A stretch of DNA of 64,000 nt. Origin: an uncultured Clostridium sp. (GTDB lineage: Bacteria > Bacillota > Clostridia > TANB77 > CAG-508). Every line of letters starts with the position of its first letter. Positions within the stretch are counted from its first letter, which is position 1. Both the position numbers and the translations under genes were made by a program. Under the pieces are notes generated by a model. That model made no database searches and had not been told where the DNA came from. It was given only the letters and a program-made list of their open reading frames with translations. Positions 44,350-53,654 of the stretch are shown in pieces. The stretch spans positions 3,168-67,167 of the forward strand of contig URYN01000009.1 of the NCBI GenBank assembly GCA_900552135.1, read 5' to 3'.

Positions 44350-45501
44350 TTATCCAAATATTCCTCTTTTTTTGATTGGAGGTTGTTCATTCATTGTTTT
44401 TGCAAGCTGTACAAGTAAATCTCTTTGCTCTTTTGATAAACGTTTTGGCACTTGAACTTGAACTGTGAATATTAAATTTCCCCTGTTTCCAGAATTTATA
44501 CGAGTAAATCCTTTGTCTCTTATTGTAAATTGTGTGCCTGTTTGTGTTCCTTCTGGAATTCTGTAAGTTGTTTTTGTTCCATCTAATAGAGGAATCTCTA
44601 TCTCAGCACCAAGTGTAGCTTGTGTGAAAGTTATTGGTATATCACAGTATACATTCTCATCTTTTCTTGTAAAGATGCTATGCTTTTTCAAGTTTATTGT
44701 GATATAAATGTCTCCATTTCTTCCACCGTTTTTTCCTGGTTCTCCTTCTCCTCTTAATACAATTGTCTGTCCATCATCAATTCCTGCAGGAATTTTTACA
44801 TTTATTTTTGCTTGTTTTCTAACTGTTCCCTTACCTAAACATGTATCGCAAATGTCTTTTATTATTTTTCCTGTTCCATGGCAGTTGCTACATGTTGTTT
44901 GTACTCTCATTTGTCCTAATAGTGTTGTTTGCATTTTTGTAACTGTTCCTGTTCCACCACATACAGAACATGTTTCAGGATGTGTTCCTGGTTTTGCACC
45001 TGTTCCAGAACAAGTAGGACATTTTTCATTTCTTGTAATATTTATTTCTTTGCTTATTCCACTATATGATTCTTCAAAAGTCAAGTTTACGCTATATTTT
45101 AAATCAGCTCCTTTTGAAGGTGCATTAGGATTTCTTGAAGATGATCTTCCGTTTCCAAATCCAAACAAATCACCCAAATCGCCAAATATATCGCCAAATC
45201 CATCGAATCCCGATGTTGTATATGTGTATGTTCCACCTCCGAATGGGCCTCCAGCTCCTCCAAATCCTTGGCTAGGATCTGCAGTTCCAAATTGGTCATA
45301 CATTTTTCTCTTTTGAGGATTTGACAATACTTCATAAGCTTCATTTACTTCTTTGAATTTTGCTTCTGCTTCTTCTTTATTATCTGGATTAGCATCAGGG
45401 TGATATTTTTTTGCAAGACGTCTATATGCTTTTTTTAGTTCGTCATCTGTTGCAGTTTTTTCAACACCTAAGACTTCATAATAATCCTTCTTTTCAGCCA
45501 T
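44350..45501 (-). CDS. dnaJ: Chaperone DnaJ
   Basis: 383 residues, type I J protein. J domain with the HPD motif in KKYHPDANPDNKEEAE, Gly/Phe-rich linker (GFGGAGGPFGGG), four CxxCxGxG zinc repeats (CPTCSGTG, CSVCGGTG, CSNCHGTG, CDTCLGKG) and the C-terminal peptide-binding domains. It stimulates the DnaK ATPase and delivers substrates. GGAG precedes the ATG by seven bases. A 230-bp gap with a dispersed hairpin separates it from dnaK. Confidence 0.96.
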   Translation of the reverse strand: MAEKKDYYEVLGVEKTATDDELKKAYRRLAKKYHPDANPDNKEEAEAKFKEVNEAYEVLSNPQKRKMYDQFGTADPSQGFGGAGGPFGGGTYTYTTSGFDGFGDIFGDLGDLFGFGNGRSSSRNPNAPSKGADLKYSVNLTFEESYSGISKEINITRNEKCPTCSGTGAKPGTHPETCSVCGGTGTVTKMQTTLLGQMRVQTTCSNCHGTGKIIKDICDTCLGKGTVRKQAKINVKIPAGIDDGQTIVLRGEGEPGKNGGRNGDIYITINLKKHSIFTRKDENVYCDIPITFTQATLGAEIEIPLLDGTKTTYRIPEGTQTGTQFTIRDKGFTRINSGNRGNLIFTVQVQVPKRLSKEQRDLLVQLAKTMNEQPPIKKRGIFG

Positions 45502-45564
45502 TGCTTTCTCCTTTTCTTACTCTTCTCCAAATAGTGATTTTCACTTATAATACAAAAATCACTC

Positions 45565-45683
45565 TATTTTAGAAATTTCTATTTTTACAATTCAGTTAAT
45601 CCATGTTCTTCGAGAAACTTTTTAGTTCAATCAAGAGCAATACAATATATCAAATTTTCTAAATAGAAATATATTCTAAAATA
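45565..45683. repeat. Imperfect inverted repeat between dnaK and dnaJ
   Basis: TATTTTAGAA-ATTTCTATTT (45565-45584) matches the reverse complement of 45661-45683 except for a three-base insertion. The loop is about 76 bases and has no ORF. It could be a small non-autonomous insertion or a transcript-processing structure. Confidence 0.55.
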
Positions 45684-45690
45684 ATGATGT

Positions 45691-45727
45691 AAATCGCCCA
45701 AAAAGGGGCGTCCCTATTGGGCGATTT
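45691..45727. repeat. Dispersed GGGACGTCCC hairpin, copy 4
   Basis: AAATCGCCC/GGGCGATTT stem with core GGGGCGTCCC, beginning four bases beyond the dnaK stop. It probably reduces read-through from dnaK into dnaJ. Confidence 0.85.
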
Positions 45728-45731
45728 TTTA

Positions 45732-47594
45732 TTATTTGTTTTCGTCTTTTTTGTCGTCTTCTACTTTATAATCTGCATTGTATACATTTCCGTTTGCATC
45801 TGTTTGTGGTCCAGCACCTGCTCCAGCATTTGCTCCAGCACCTGCAGCTCCGTTTGGATTTGCTTGTGCATATAATTTTTCAGACATTGCATAGAAAGCT
45901 TGTTTTAATTTTTCTGTTGCTTCTTTTATTTTATCAATATCAGAACCTTCAAGAGCTTTCTTTACATTCTCTATTTCTGCTGTAGCTTTTGCTTTTTCTT
46001 CTCCACTTATCTTGTCGCCTAATTCATCTACTGTCTTTTGGCAGTTATACATTAAGCTTTCAGCTTCGTTTCTAGCTTCGATTTCGTCTTTCTTCTTCTT
46101 ATCTTCTGCAGCATGTGCTTCTGCATCTTTAACAGCTCTATCAATATCTTCATCTGTTAAATTTGTTGAAGCTGTAATAGAAACTTTTTGCTCATTTCCT
46201 GTTGCCATATCTTTTGCAGATACGTGAACTATACCGTTAGCATCTATATCAAATGTAACTTCAATTTGTGGTACTCCTCTTGGTGCTGCTGGAATTCCTG
46301 TTAATTGGAATCTTCCTAATGTTTTGTTGTATGCAGCCATTTCACGTTCACCTTGTAATACATGTACTTCAACTGATGTTTGACCATCTGCTGCTGTTGA
46401 GAATATTTGTGATTTCTTTGTTGGTATTGTTGTGTTTCTTTCTATTAATTTTGTGAATACTCCACCATAAGTTTCAATACCTAATGATAATGGTGTTACA
46501 TCTAGTAATACTAAGTCTTTAACATCTCCTGATAATACACCACCTTGAATTGATGCACCTATTGCAACACATTCATCTGGGTTGATTCCTTTATCTGGTT
46601 CTTTTCCTGTTATTTTCTTAACTTCTTCTTGTACACAAGGTACTCTTGTTGAACCACCAACTAGTAATACTTTATGAATATCTGCTGCAGTTACTCCTGC
46701 ATCTTTCATAGCTTGCTCAACTGGTCCACGAGTAGCATCAACTAAGTCTCTTATTAATTCTTCGAATTTAGCTCTTGTTAATGTTATATCTAAATGTTTT
46801 GGTCCTTGAGCATCTGCTGTGATAAATGGTAAATTAATTTGTGTTTGTTGCATTCCTGAAAGCTCTATTTTAGCTTTTTCTGCAGCTTCTTTTAAACGTT
46901 GCATAGCCATTTTATCAGTTGATAAATCAATTCCATTTGATTTTTTGAATTCTGATACTAGGTAATCTATAATTCTTTGGTCGAAGTCATCTCCACCTAA
47001 ATGTGTGTTACCGTTTGTAGCAAGAACTTCAAATACACCATCACCGATATCAAGTATAGAAACATCGAATGTTCCACCACCTAAATCGTATACCATTATT
47101 TTTTGATCTTGATCTTCTTTATCCATACCAAATGCTAAAGCTGCTGCTGTTGGCTCGTTTATAATTCTTAATACTTCAAGTCCTGCAATTTTACCTGCAT
47201 CTTTTGTAGCCTGTCTTTGGCTATCAGAGAAGTATGCTGGAACTGTTATAACAGCTTGCGTAATTTTTTGTCCTAAATAGTTTTCTGCATCTGTCTTTAA
47301 TTTTTGTAATATCATTGCAGAAATCTCTTGTGGAGAGAATTCTTCTCCTTCTATTTTAACTTTTTCAGCTGTACCCATTTTTCTTTTTATTGATATAACT
47401 GTGTTATCTGGATTTGTAACAGCTTGACGTTTTGCTATTTGTCCTACTAATCTTTCTCCATTTTTTGAAAATGCAACTACTGATGGAGTTGTTCTGTTTC
47501 CTTCTGCGTTAGGAATAACAACTGGCTCTCCACCTTCCATAACTGCAACACATGAATTTGTTGTACCTAAATCAATACCTATAATTTTTCCCAT
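45732..47594 (-). CDS. dnaK: Chaperone DnaK (Hsp70)
   Basis: 620 residues, full length and highly conserved: start GIDLGTTNSCVAVMEGG, IINEPTAAALAFG, VYDLGGGTFDVSIL, LLVGGSTRVP, the substrate-binding domain from LLDVTPLSLGIET, and a Gly/Ala-rich tail. ATP-driven folding chaperone working with DnaJ and GrpE. The start has GGAGG nine bases upstream. Controlled with hrcA and grpE by the CIRCE site. Confidence 0.98.
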   Translation of the reverse strand: MGKIIGIDLGTTNSCVAVMEGGEPVVIPNAEGNRTTPSVVAFSKNGERLVGQIAKRQAVTNPDNTVISIKRKMGTAEKVKIEGEEFSPQEISAMILQKLKTDAENYLGQKITQAVITVPAYFSDSQRQATKDAGKIAGLEVLRIINEPTAAALAFGMDKEDQDQKIMVYDLGGGTFDVSILDIGDGVFEVLATNGNTHLGGDDFDQRIIDYLVSEFKKSNGIDLSTDKMAMQRLKEAAEKAKIELSGMQQTQINLPFITADAQGPKHLDITLTRAKFEELIRDLVDATRGPVEQAMKDAGVTAADIHKVLLVGGSTRVPCVQEEVKKITGKEPDKGINPDECVAIGASIQGGVLSGDVKDLVLLDVTPLSLGIETYGGVFTKLIERNTTIPTKKSQIFSTAADGQTSVEVHVLQGEREMAAYNKTLGRFQLTGIPAAPRGVPQIEVTFDIDANGIVHVSAKDMATGNEQKVSITASTNLTDEDIDRAVKDAEAHAAEDKKKKDEIEARNEAESLMYNCQKTVDELGDKISGEEKAKATAEIENVKKALEGSDIDKIKEATEKLKQAFYAMSEKLYAQANPNGAAGAGANAGAGAGPQTDANGNVYNADYKVEDDKKDENK

Positions 47595-47822
47595 AATAAA
47601 TTTCCTCCCTATTCTTTCTATCTATTAACTGGCTCTTCGCCAATCTATTTTCTTAAGTTTATATATATAAATTTAAAAATTAATAACATATATTTTTTTA
47701 AATTAATTAAAAGCAAGTATTACTAGGCAAATTTACCTTAATAACTAGAAGCATACTTTATTATGTACGTCAAAGATTATTAATGGCAAATTTAACAATG
47801 TAAGACGATGCTTAGAATTAAT

Positions 47823-48356
47823 TTAGTTTGCTACGACAACCATAGAATGACGTATAACCTTATTTCCAATCATATAACCTTTTCTATATTCTTGTGCAAC
47901 TATTTTTTCTCCAAGATTTTCATCTTGAATCATGCTTACTGCCTCGTGAAGTTCTGGATCAAAAGGTTGTCCTACAGCCTCAATTTCTTTTACCCCATTT
48001 GCTGAAAGAACATCTTTGAATTGTTTTAATACAAGTTCAATTCCTTTCTTGTATTCTTCATCTTTTGTCTCAGCCATAACAGCTTTTTCAAGATTATCAA
48101 GTACTGGCAATAATGATGATATAACATCTCCCATTATTGAGCCATATAGATTCTCTCTTTCTTTAGCACTACGTTTTTTCAAGTTGTCGAATTCTGCAAT
48201 TAATCTTGTATGTCTGTCTTTTACATCTTCAAGTTCATCTTTTACCTTTGATAATTTTTCATTCAATTCTTTTTCTTTGTTGTGCTCTTGAGTATGTTTT
48301 TCTTCGTGTTCTTTTTTCATTTCATTGTTTTCTTTTTGCTCTTCTTTATTTTCCAT
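47823..48356 (-). CDS. grpE: Nucleotide exchange factor GrpE
   Basis: 177 residues. A charged N-terminal coiled coil rich in Glu and Lys is followed by the conserved RLIAEFDNLKKRSAKERENLY and LLPVLDNLEKAV stretches and the C-terminal beta domain ending GYMIGNKVIRHSMVVVA. It releases ADP from DnaK. The ATG at 48356 has GGAGAGGG eight bases upstream and overlaps the end of hrcA by 11 bp. The 228-bp gap to dnaK has no gene. Confidence 0.95.
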   Translation of the reverse strand: MENKEEQKENNEMKKEHEEKHTQEHNKEKELNEKLSKVKDELEDVKDRHTRLIAEFDNLKKRSAKERENLYGSIMGDVISSLLPVLDNLEKAVMAETKDEEYKKGIELVLKQFKDVLSANGVKEIEAVGQPFDPELHEAVSMIQDENLGEKIVAQEYRKGYMIGNKVIRHSMVVVAN

Positions 48357-49422
48357 GCTTTTCACCCTCTCCTTCATTTAACATTTTTCTTTTGGTTTTA
48401 TTATCTATTTGCTTATCTTCATCTAATTTCTTGCTTATATACCTCATTGCAGATATTACTTTTGAATAATCCATTCTTGTAGGTCCAATTATCGCAATCG
48501 TTCCTAAGTCTTTACCTTGATTTTTTCTCTTAAAAGTAATTATGCTGAAATCTTTTAATGCTTTATCAATGCTTTCGTCTCCGATGTAGACATTAATTTC
48601 ATCTTCACTATCTTTATTGTTTAGAACATCTATCATTTCCTTTGTTTTATCCGTATCTAGGATGTTTACAAAGTTCTTTGCAATGTCTAGACTCTTGAAT
48701 TCAGGAAGTTCAAACGATTTGTCCGCTCCTTCCATGTATACTGGAATGTCTTCATTTATTGCTTTATTAATCTGTTCTAATACTGGTTTTATTACTTTTA
48801 ATATATTGCTCATTTCTGCGTGAATATATTCCTCAAGTGGCTTATCTATTTGAGCAATTGGTCTACCTTTTAGTTTATTATTAAACAAATATGTTAATGT
48901 ATCTACCTGATCTTGCGTAATATCTTCATCAAATTTTATTATTGTTTCTTTTATAAGTCCATTCTCTGTTAAGATTATGGCCATTAAAAGTCTTGAACCA
49001 AGAAGTACAAATTTTACTTCTTCAATGTTTTGAGATGAAACTCTTGGAGCAATTCCCACCGAGGTGTAGTGTGTAACTTCCGAAAGTGTAGTTGTTGCAA
49101 TTTTAGTTAAATCTTCTATTTGATTAACTTTAGTTTCAAGTTGACTTTGTATATATTTTATCTCCTGAAGGCTTATATCATTATAATTTAAAAGCTCATC
49201 AACATAGTATCTATAACCCTGTGCTGATGGAACTCTACCACTTGAAGTGTGTGGTTTATCAAGTAATCCAGCCTTTTCAAGCTCTGCCATTTCGTTTCTA
49301 ATTGTTGCACTGCTATAATCAATTCCATGTTTTTCTACTAGTGCCTTAGAACTTACAGGCTCAGCTGTTTCAATATATTCTTCTACAATTGCTTGTAGTA
49401 TTTTTTTCTTTCTGTCATCCAA
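48346..49422 (-). CDS. hrcA: Heat-inducible transcription repressor HrcA
   Basis: 358 residues. N-terminal winged helix (VEEYIETAEPVSSKALVEKHG...SSATIRNEMAELEKAGLL) and the HrcA effector domain (RPIAQIDKPLEE; TIAIIGPTRMDYSKVISAM near the end). It represses its own operon at CIRCE and needs GroEL to fold. The start is a TTG at 49422 with GAGGTG about eight bases upstream; no in-frame ATG is nearby. First gene of hrcA-grpE-dnaK-dnaJ. Confidence 0.96.
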   Translation of the reverse strand: MDDRKKKILQAIVEEYIETAEPVSSKALVEKHGIDYSSATIRNEMAELEKAGLLDKPHTSSGRVPSAQGYRYYVDELLNYNDISLQEIKYIQSQLETKVNQIEDLTKIATTTLSEVTHYTSVGIAPRVSSQNIEEVKFVLLGSRLLMAIILTENGLIKETIIKFDEDITQDQVDTLTYLFNNKLKGRPIAQIDKPLEEYIHAEMSNILKVIKPVLEQINKAINEDIPVYMEGADKSFELPEFKSLDIAKNFVNILDTDKTKEMIDVLNNKDSEDEINVYIGDESIDKALKDFSIITFKRKNQGKDLGTIAIIGPTRMDYSKVISAMRYISKKLDEDKQIDNKTKRKMLNEGEGEKHGK

Positions 49423-49438
49423 TTTTATTCACCTCTTT

Positions 49439-49465
49439 TTAGCACTCATTTGTTTTGATTGCTAA
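49439..49465 (-). promoter_or_regulatory. CIRCE operator (HrcA site)
   Basis: TTAGCACTC, nine-base spacer, GATTGCTAA: the CIRCE consensus with a single mismatch in the right arm (consensus GAGTGCTAA). It lies between the promoter and the hrcA start. Confidence 0.92.
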
Positions 49466-49474
49466 ACTGTGTAT

Positions 49475-49503
49475 ATAATACAACTCATTTTAGCAAATGT
49501 CAA
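49475..49503 (-). promoter_or_regulatory. Sigma-A promoter of the hrcA operon
   Basis: Perfect TTGACA (49498-49503), 17-bp spacer, TATTAT (49475-49480) on the minus strand; CIRCE starts ten bases downstream. Confidence 0.85.
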
Positions 49504-49608
49504 TAGAGATTGCTAATTTATTTGTGAAAATTTTGTGAATTTCATAACTTAGTGTCTGTAATTTAATGTAACCCAATAGCATACTATGCAATTTTTTATT
49601 CCATACAA

Positions 49609-49648
49609 TATAAAACCTCACGACAGTCTATATAACCTATCGCGAGGT
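49609..49648 (-). terminator. Terminator after the pilin/beta-helix gene
   Basis: CCTCACGACAG (49616-49626) pairs, with two mismatches, with the CTATCGCGAGG arm ending at 49647; TTTTATATT follows on the minus strand. Confidence 0.65.
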
Positions 49649-49746
49649 CAAAAGCTATCTGATAGATAACTCTTTTAGTTATTAAAAAATCATATGATAA
49701 ATTTCAAAATCTTATACATTTTCTTATTTTTGTCAGCACGTCAAAA

Positions 49747-51588
49747 TTATTTAGTATTATAAACAATTTCATTATCTTTATATCCCACATCTTGTTCCAT
49801 TTTCCCAATATTAGAAAATAGTGAGTACTTAGAAACAAAATCGGAAAATCTATTTTTTTCAATAATAATATTATAATTTTCTATGTTTTTTGATATTGTA
49901 AAAGCTAAATTACATAAATTATTAGCAAAAAATTCGTTGCCGTCAATCTTCACATTACATCCCTCATTATGGCAATCAAGGATATAATTACCATAAATAC
50001 TTCCATTTACCGCATTGCTAAGCCACTCTACTTTATTATTCAAGAATTCAATCTTACTGTTTTTATCATTACAGTTTAAGAGTCTAAAATTTTTTCCAAC
50101 ACTATTTAATTTAAACGATGAGTTTTCACATATAATGCTTCCTTTTTTAGGACACAACACCCAATAGCTAGAAAGATTATCAAGAGTAGAAGTATTAATA
50201 TTGTTATTTTCTATTTTTAAGAAATCCTGTCCATCTATGCTACTTATATTTTGAAATGATGCTCCTTTGCAATTAATATAACTATCCTTAATTGTTGTGT
50301 TCGAATCATAATTATATATTATCATGTTATAACTTGTAGTTGGATCATCAATTTTTAATTTTTTTACTATTAAATTTTCACAATGTCCTGTATCTATCAA
50401 TGCATAGTATGTTTTATTTTCTCTATTTATAACATTTAACACATTAAATTCAATATTATATAATTGCGTATTTTCATAAGCTGTTGCGATATTTATTGCT
50501 CCATTATAATTTGCTATACTATTATCTATTCCTCCATCTATAGTCGTATTGCTCCATACCATGTTGTCGCAATTTTTCGAAATATATATATGATGGTCTA
50601 ACTTACTTATATTTTCATATTTCGTTGTTTGATTAACATATATATTTAACGCTGTCAAATTTCTAATTGAGTCCATATATATTGGAGCAACACAATTTTT
50701 TACTACAATAGAGTCTAATACAATGTTATATAATGGAAAGTGGTCTAGATATGAATTAAATTTTATCCCTCCTCTTCCATCACTAAATGTACAATTTCTT
50801 ATAACAACATTATCACATTTTGCATTCGGTGTTTCCATTATAAAAATATCCTGTTGAAATTTCTTGTTATCATTTTGTATAAAGTTTATAGACTTAATTT
50901 CTATATTTTCTACATCTTGTAATTTAAACCCATCATTCACTACTAATGTGGTATTGTTATCTCCCATTATTTTTACATTATTTATTCCGGCGAGTATTAT
51001 CGCATCTAATATATTATATGTTCCATTTGGTATATATAAGATCTTATTGTTGGCCTCTGCAATTGCTTTTTTTATTGCACTTGAATCATTGGTAATTCCA
51101 TCTCCTTTGGCATCATAATCTTTTACATTAATAACTTCAATTTCATTTTCACATACACTACATTTTGTAACCTTTTCTTTTCCATCTACATCGTAGTCAC
51201 ATATGTGATATATTCCTAAATCTTTACTTATACAATATATAATAATTCTATCGTCTTTCTTAACTTTTACAATACTCGTTCCATTAATATTAATAGCTAT
51301 TTCAGTTACATTTATATCTTTACTTTCTAAAACTTGTGAAAAATTTTCTTCGAAATATTCTTGTTCTTCTTGACCACTTTCATTACTCATTATTATACAT
51401 TCATTCCAAGCATTTAGTATATTCTCTATTAATTTTGAACTATTTGATTTTTTCTTTGCTAGATTTGCTTTGTTTATTAATCCATTATCTCCTAATGTTA
51501 AGTTAATGCTCACTCCTGCAAGGATTAACAATATAACTATTGTAACAACCAGTGCAATAAGTGTAATTCCTTTCTTGTTTTTTAACAT
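49747..51588 (-). CDS. Pilin-like N-terminus fused to a right-handed beta-helix (pectate-lyase-3 type) domain
   Basis: 613 residues. The start KKGITLIALVVTIV is a type IV pilin-like signal: basic residues, Gly before the cleavage point and a long hydrophobic helix, but Ala replaces the conserved Glu at +5. A helical stalk and a small domain with cysteines (to about 150) follow. From about 153 the pattern VKDYDAKGDGITNDSSAI and ILYIPNGTYNI opens a pectate-lyase-3 beta-helix, carried on by short coils of N-, I- and V-rich repeats to the end. Such domains occur in polysaccharide lyases and phage tailspikes. A surface-bound polysaccharide-binding or degrading protein is likely. GGAGG precedes the ATG by seven bases; own promoter and terminator. 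Confidence 0.8.
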   Translation of the reverse strand: MLKNKKGITLIALVVTIVILLILAGVSINLTLGDNGLINKANLAKKKSNSSKLIENILNAWNECIIMSNESGQEEQEYFEENFSQVLESKDINVTEIAININGTSIVKVKKDDRIIIYCISKDLGIYHICDYDVDGKEKVTKCSVCENEIEVINVKDYDAKGDGITNDSSAIKKAIAEANNKILYIPNGTYNILDAIILAGINNVKIMGDNNTTLVVNDGFKLQDVENIEIKSINFIQNDNKKFQQDIFIMETPNAKCDNVVIRNCTFSDGRGGIKFNSYLDHFPLYNIVLDSIVVKNCVAPIYMDSIRNLTALNIYVNQTTKYENISKLDHHIYISKNCDNMVWSNTTIDGGIDNSIANYNGAINIATAYENTQLYNIEFNVLNVINRENKTYYALIDTGHCENLIVKKLKIDDPTTSYNMIIYNYDSNTTIKDSYINCKGASFQNISSIDGQDFLKIENNNINTSTLDNLSSYWVLCPKKGSIICENSSFKLNSVGKNFRLLNCNDKNSKIEFLNNKVEWLSNAVNGSIYGNYILDCHNEGCNVKIDGNEFFANNLCNLAFTISKNIENYNIIIEKNRFSDFVSKYSLFSNIGKMEQDVGYKDNEIVYNTK

Positions 51589-51642
51589 AATTTTTCCTCC
51601 TTAGTTTTATTTTTTCACATAAAAATCCTATTTATGCAGTTT

Positions 51643-51671
51643 ATTATACTATAACACCTTTGATTTTGCAA
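51643..51671 (-). promoter_or_regulatory. Sigma-A promoter of the pilin/beta-helix gene
   Basis: Minus strand TTGCAA (51666-51671), 17-bp spacer, perfect TATAAT (51643-51648), about 55 bp before the start. Confidence 0.7.
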
Positions 51672-51747
51672 TATATTTTATCTTGCATTTTTATAATATA
51701 TTATTTTTTGTATTATCATTGTATAATTTTGTCGAAGGAGGTAGATT

Positions 51748-51945
51748 ATGGGATTTCAAATAAAACCTCAATCAAGTAAGTCAGAACCAAGTTTAAATAA
51801 AACATTCCGTTTGAAAGAAACTATGATCAATGAATTACAAGATTTAGCAAATAAAAATGATGTATCTTTTAATTACCTAGTATGTCAAATGCTTCAATAT
51901 TGTTTAGATAATTTAGATGATGAAAAAAAGGGCAATGCTTCATAA
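51748..51945 (+). CDS. Small ribbon-helix-helix-like DNA-binding protein
   Basis: 65 residues. The middle TFRLKETMINELQDLANKNDVSFNYLVCQML fits the strand-helix-helix pattern of the CopG/Arc class: a basic strand, a leucine-patterned helix, a turn (KNDVS) and a second helix. Probably a dimeric repressor or an orphan antitoxin-like protein. A strong AAGGAGG lies seven bases before the ATG, and a terminator overlaps the stop. It is divergent from the pilin/beta-helix gene and might control it; no toxin gene adjoins. Confidence 0.72.
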   Translation: MGFQIKPQSSKSEPSLNKTFRLKETMINELQDLANKNDVSFNYLVCQMLQYCLDNLDDEKKGNAS

Positions 51946-51959
51946 ACATTGCCTTTTTA
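51924..51959. terminator. Bidirectional terminator between the ribbon-helix-helix gene and ychF
   Basis: GGCAATG / CATTGCC stem with A7 on the left and T5 on the right; it contains the last codons and stop of the small gene. Confidence 0.85.
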
Positions 51960-51962
51960 TAT

Positions 51963-53051
51963 TTATACATTAAATTTAAATAATACTATATCTCCATCTT
52001 GCATTACATATTCTTTGCCTTCTGAACGAACTAAGCCTTTTTCTTTAGCAGCAACCATTGAGCCCTCTCTCATTAAATCATCGTAAGAAACTATTTCTGC
52101 TCTAATAAATCCTCTCTCGATGTCCGAGTGAATTTTTCCTGCTGCCTGTGGTGCTTTTGTTCCTTTTTTTATAGTCCAAGCTCTTACTTCTGGCTCACCA
52201 GCTGTTAAGAAAGACATCAATCCAAGCAAGTCATAGCTTGATTTTATTACTTTATCTAGTCCAGATTCTTCTAATCCAAGTGCTTCAAGCATTTCTTTTT
52301 TATCATCACCATCTAAGCTTGATAATTCTTCTTCTATTTTTACACAAAGTTTGATAACTTCTGCTTTATCTTGTTTTGCATACTCTTCAACCGCTTTTAC
52401 ATTTGCATCATTATCATCTGAAAGTTGTTCCTCAGAAACATTTGCTACATATAAAATAGGCTTCATTGTAAGTAAAAATGCATCTTTTATTACTTCTTGC
52501 TCTTCCTCAGAATAATCTAAGCTTCTTGCCATTTTTCCATTTTGAAGTGCCTCTCTAACCTTTTTCCATGTATCCAATTCGAATTGATATTTTTTGTCTG
52601 CCTTTATCATTTTGCTACTTCTGTCTATTCTTTTTTCAACAGTCTCTAAGTCTGCAAATATTAATTCAAGGTTAATTGTTTCAATATCTCTTACCGGATT
52701 TATGCTTCCGTCAACATGTATTATGTTTGAATCTTCGAAACATCTTACAACCTCACAGATTGCATCTGTTTCTCTTATATGTGACAAGAATTTATTTCCT
52801 AATCCCTCACCTTTGCTGGCACCTTTAACCAAACCTGCTATATCAACAAATTCAATTACTGCATGTGTAACCTTTTGAGGGTTGTACATTTTTGCTAAAT
52901 TGTCCAATCTTTCATCTGGCACTGGAACTACGCCAACATTTGGTTCTATTGTACAGAATGGATAGTTTGCACATTCTGCTCCTGCATTTGTTATTGCATT
53001 AAATAAAGTACTCTTTCCTACGTTTGGAAGTCCTACGATTCCTATTTTCAT
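51963..53051 (-). CDS. ychF: Ribosome-binding ATPase YchF
   Basis: 362 residues, complete Obg-family member. G1 GLPNVGKST, the long switch DIAGLVKGASKGEGLGN, and NVSE in place of NKxD, the change that gives YchF its preference for ATP; a coiled coil insert and the C-terminal TGS domain ending VMQDGDIVLFKFNV. It binds ribosomes and affects stress response. I chose the ATG at 53051, which gives the family start MKIGIVGLPN; the frame extends 16 codons upstream without support. Confidence 0.95.
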   Translation of the reverse strand: MKIGIVGLPNVGKSTLFNAITNAGAECANYPFCTIEPNVGVVPVPDERLDNLAKMYNPQKVTHAVIEFVDIAGLVKGASKGEGLGNKFLSHIRETDAICEVVRCFEDSNIIHVDGSINPVRDIETINLELIFADLETVEKRIDRSSKMIKADKKYQFELDTWKKVREALQNGKMARSLDYSEEEQEVIKDAFLLTMKPILYVANVSEEQLSDDNDANVKAVEEYAKQDKAEVIKLCVKIEEELSSLDGDDKKEMLEALGLEESGLDKVIKSSYDLLGLMSFLTAGEPEVRAWTIKKGTKAPQAAGKIHSDIERGFIRAEIVSYDDLMREGSMVAAKEKGLVRSEGKEYVMQDGDIVLFKFNV

Positions 53052-53154
53052 TATATCTTCGACCTTTCTTTTTCTTATAGCTACTATAATATAACACAAA
53101 TTGTTTGTTTTTGCAATCAGTTAATCTATCTATAATTGATATATAATATTTTAA

Positions 53155-53183
53155 AGGACGCTCCACTCGTGGAACGTCCCTTG
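53155..53183 (-). terminator. Terminator of the 53.2-53.6 kb gene
   Basis: GGACG-TCCA / TGGA-CGTCC with a CTCG loop, one mismatch; followed by TTTAAAAT on the minus strand. Confidence 0.7.
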
Positions 53184-53189
53184 TCGCTT

Positions 53190-53573
53190 TTAATTTGCTG
53201 GTTCAAACATAATGAGTAACAGTTGTTCAAATCCGGTGCAGTAATGTGTATAGCAAACGCCCTGTGAATTAAATTGCACAAGTTGTTTGTAGCCTTCACA
53301 GTTGGTAATAAAACTTGCCATTGCCACGGTTTCCGCATGAGCATTTCCTTTGGTAAGCTTTAGCCATGTTTCGCTGTCGAAGCTATCGTTGTAATGAAAG
53401 CTCTTTTGACAATGTGTCTGGTAAACATGCATCTCCCAACCAAAGAATAATTTTTGAAATATATCCTCCTCAATAAAAACTTGCGTGTTCGGCTGTTTTA
53501 TCAACTCCTCTTTAAGTAGCTTAAAGATTTTCTCCGGATTTTTCCGTGTTACATACATTTGTTTAATTTTCAT
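53190..53573 (-). CDS. Unknown 127-residue protein
   Basis: Soluble, mixed alpha/beta, with many aromatic and Cys/His residues (WEMHVYQTHCQKSFHYND; CYTHYCTGFEQ). No family recognised. It has all the signs of a real gene: GGAGG nine bases before the ATG, a sigma-A promoter and a terminator. Base composition is noticeably richer in GC than the flanking genes, which suggests recent arrival. No neighbours point to a function. Confidence 0.68.
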   Translation of the reverse strand: MKIKQMYVTRKNPEKIFKLLKEELIKQPNTQVFIEEDIFQKLFFGWEMHVYQTHCQKSFHYNDSFDSETWLKLTKGNAHAETVAMASFITNCEGYKQLVQFNSQGVCYTHYCTGFEQLLLIMFEPAN

Positions 53574-53654
53574 AGAATTTAGTCCTCCTAACAGTTGTTT
53601 TCTGAGAATTTCTACTTGATATACTTAATATAATTCACTCTCGCGAATGTTTTT

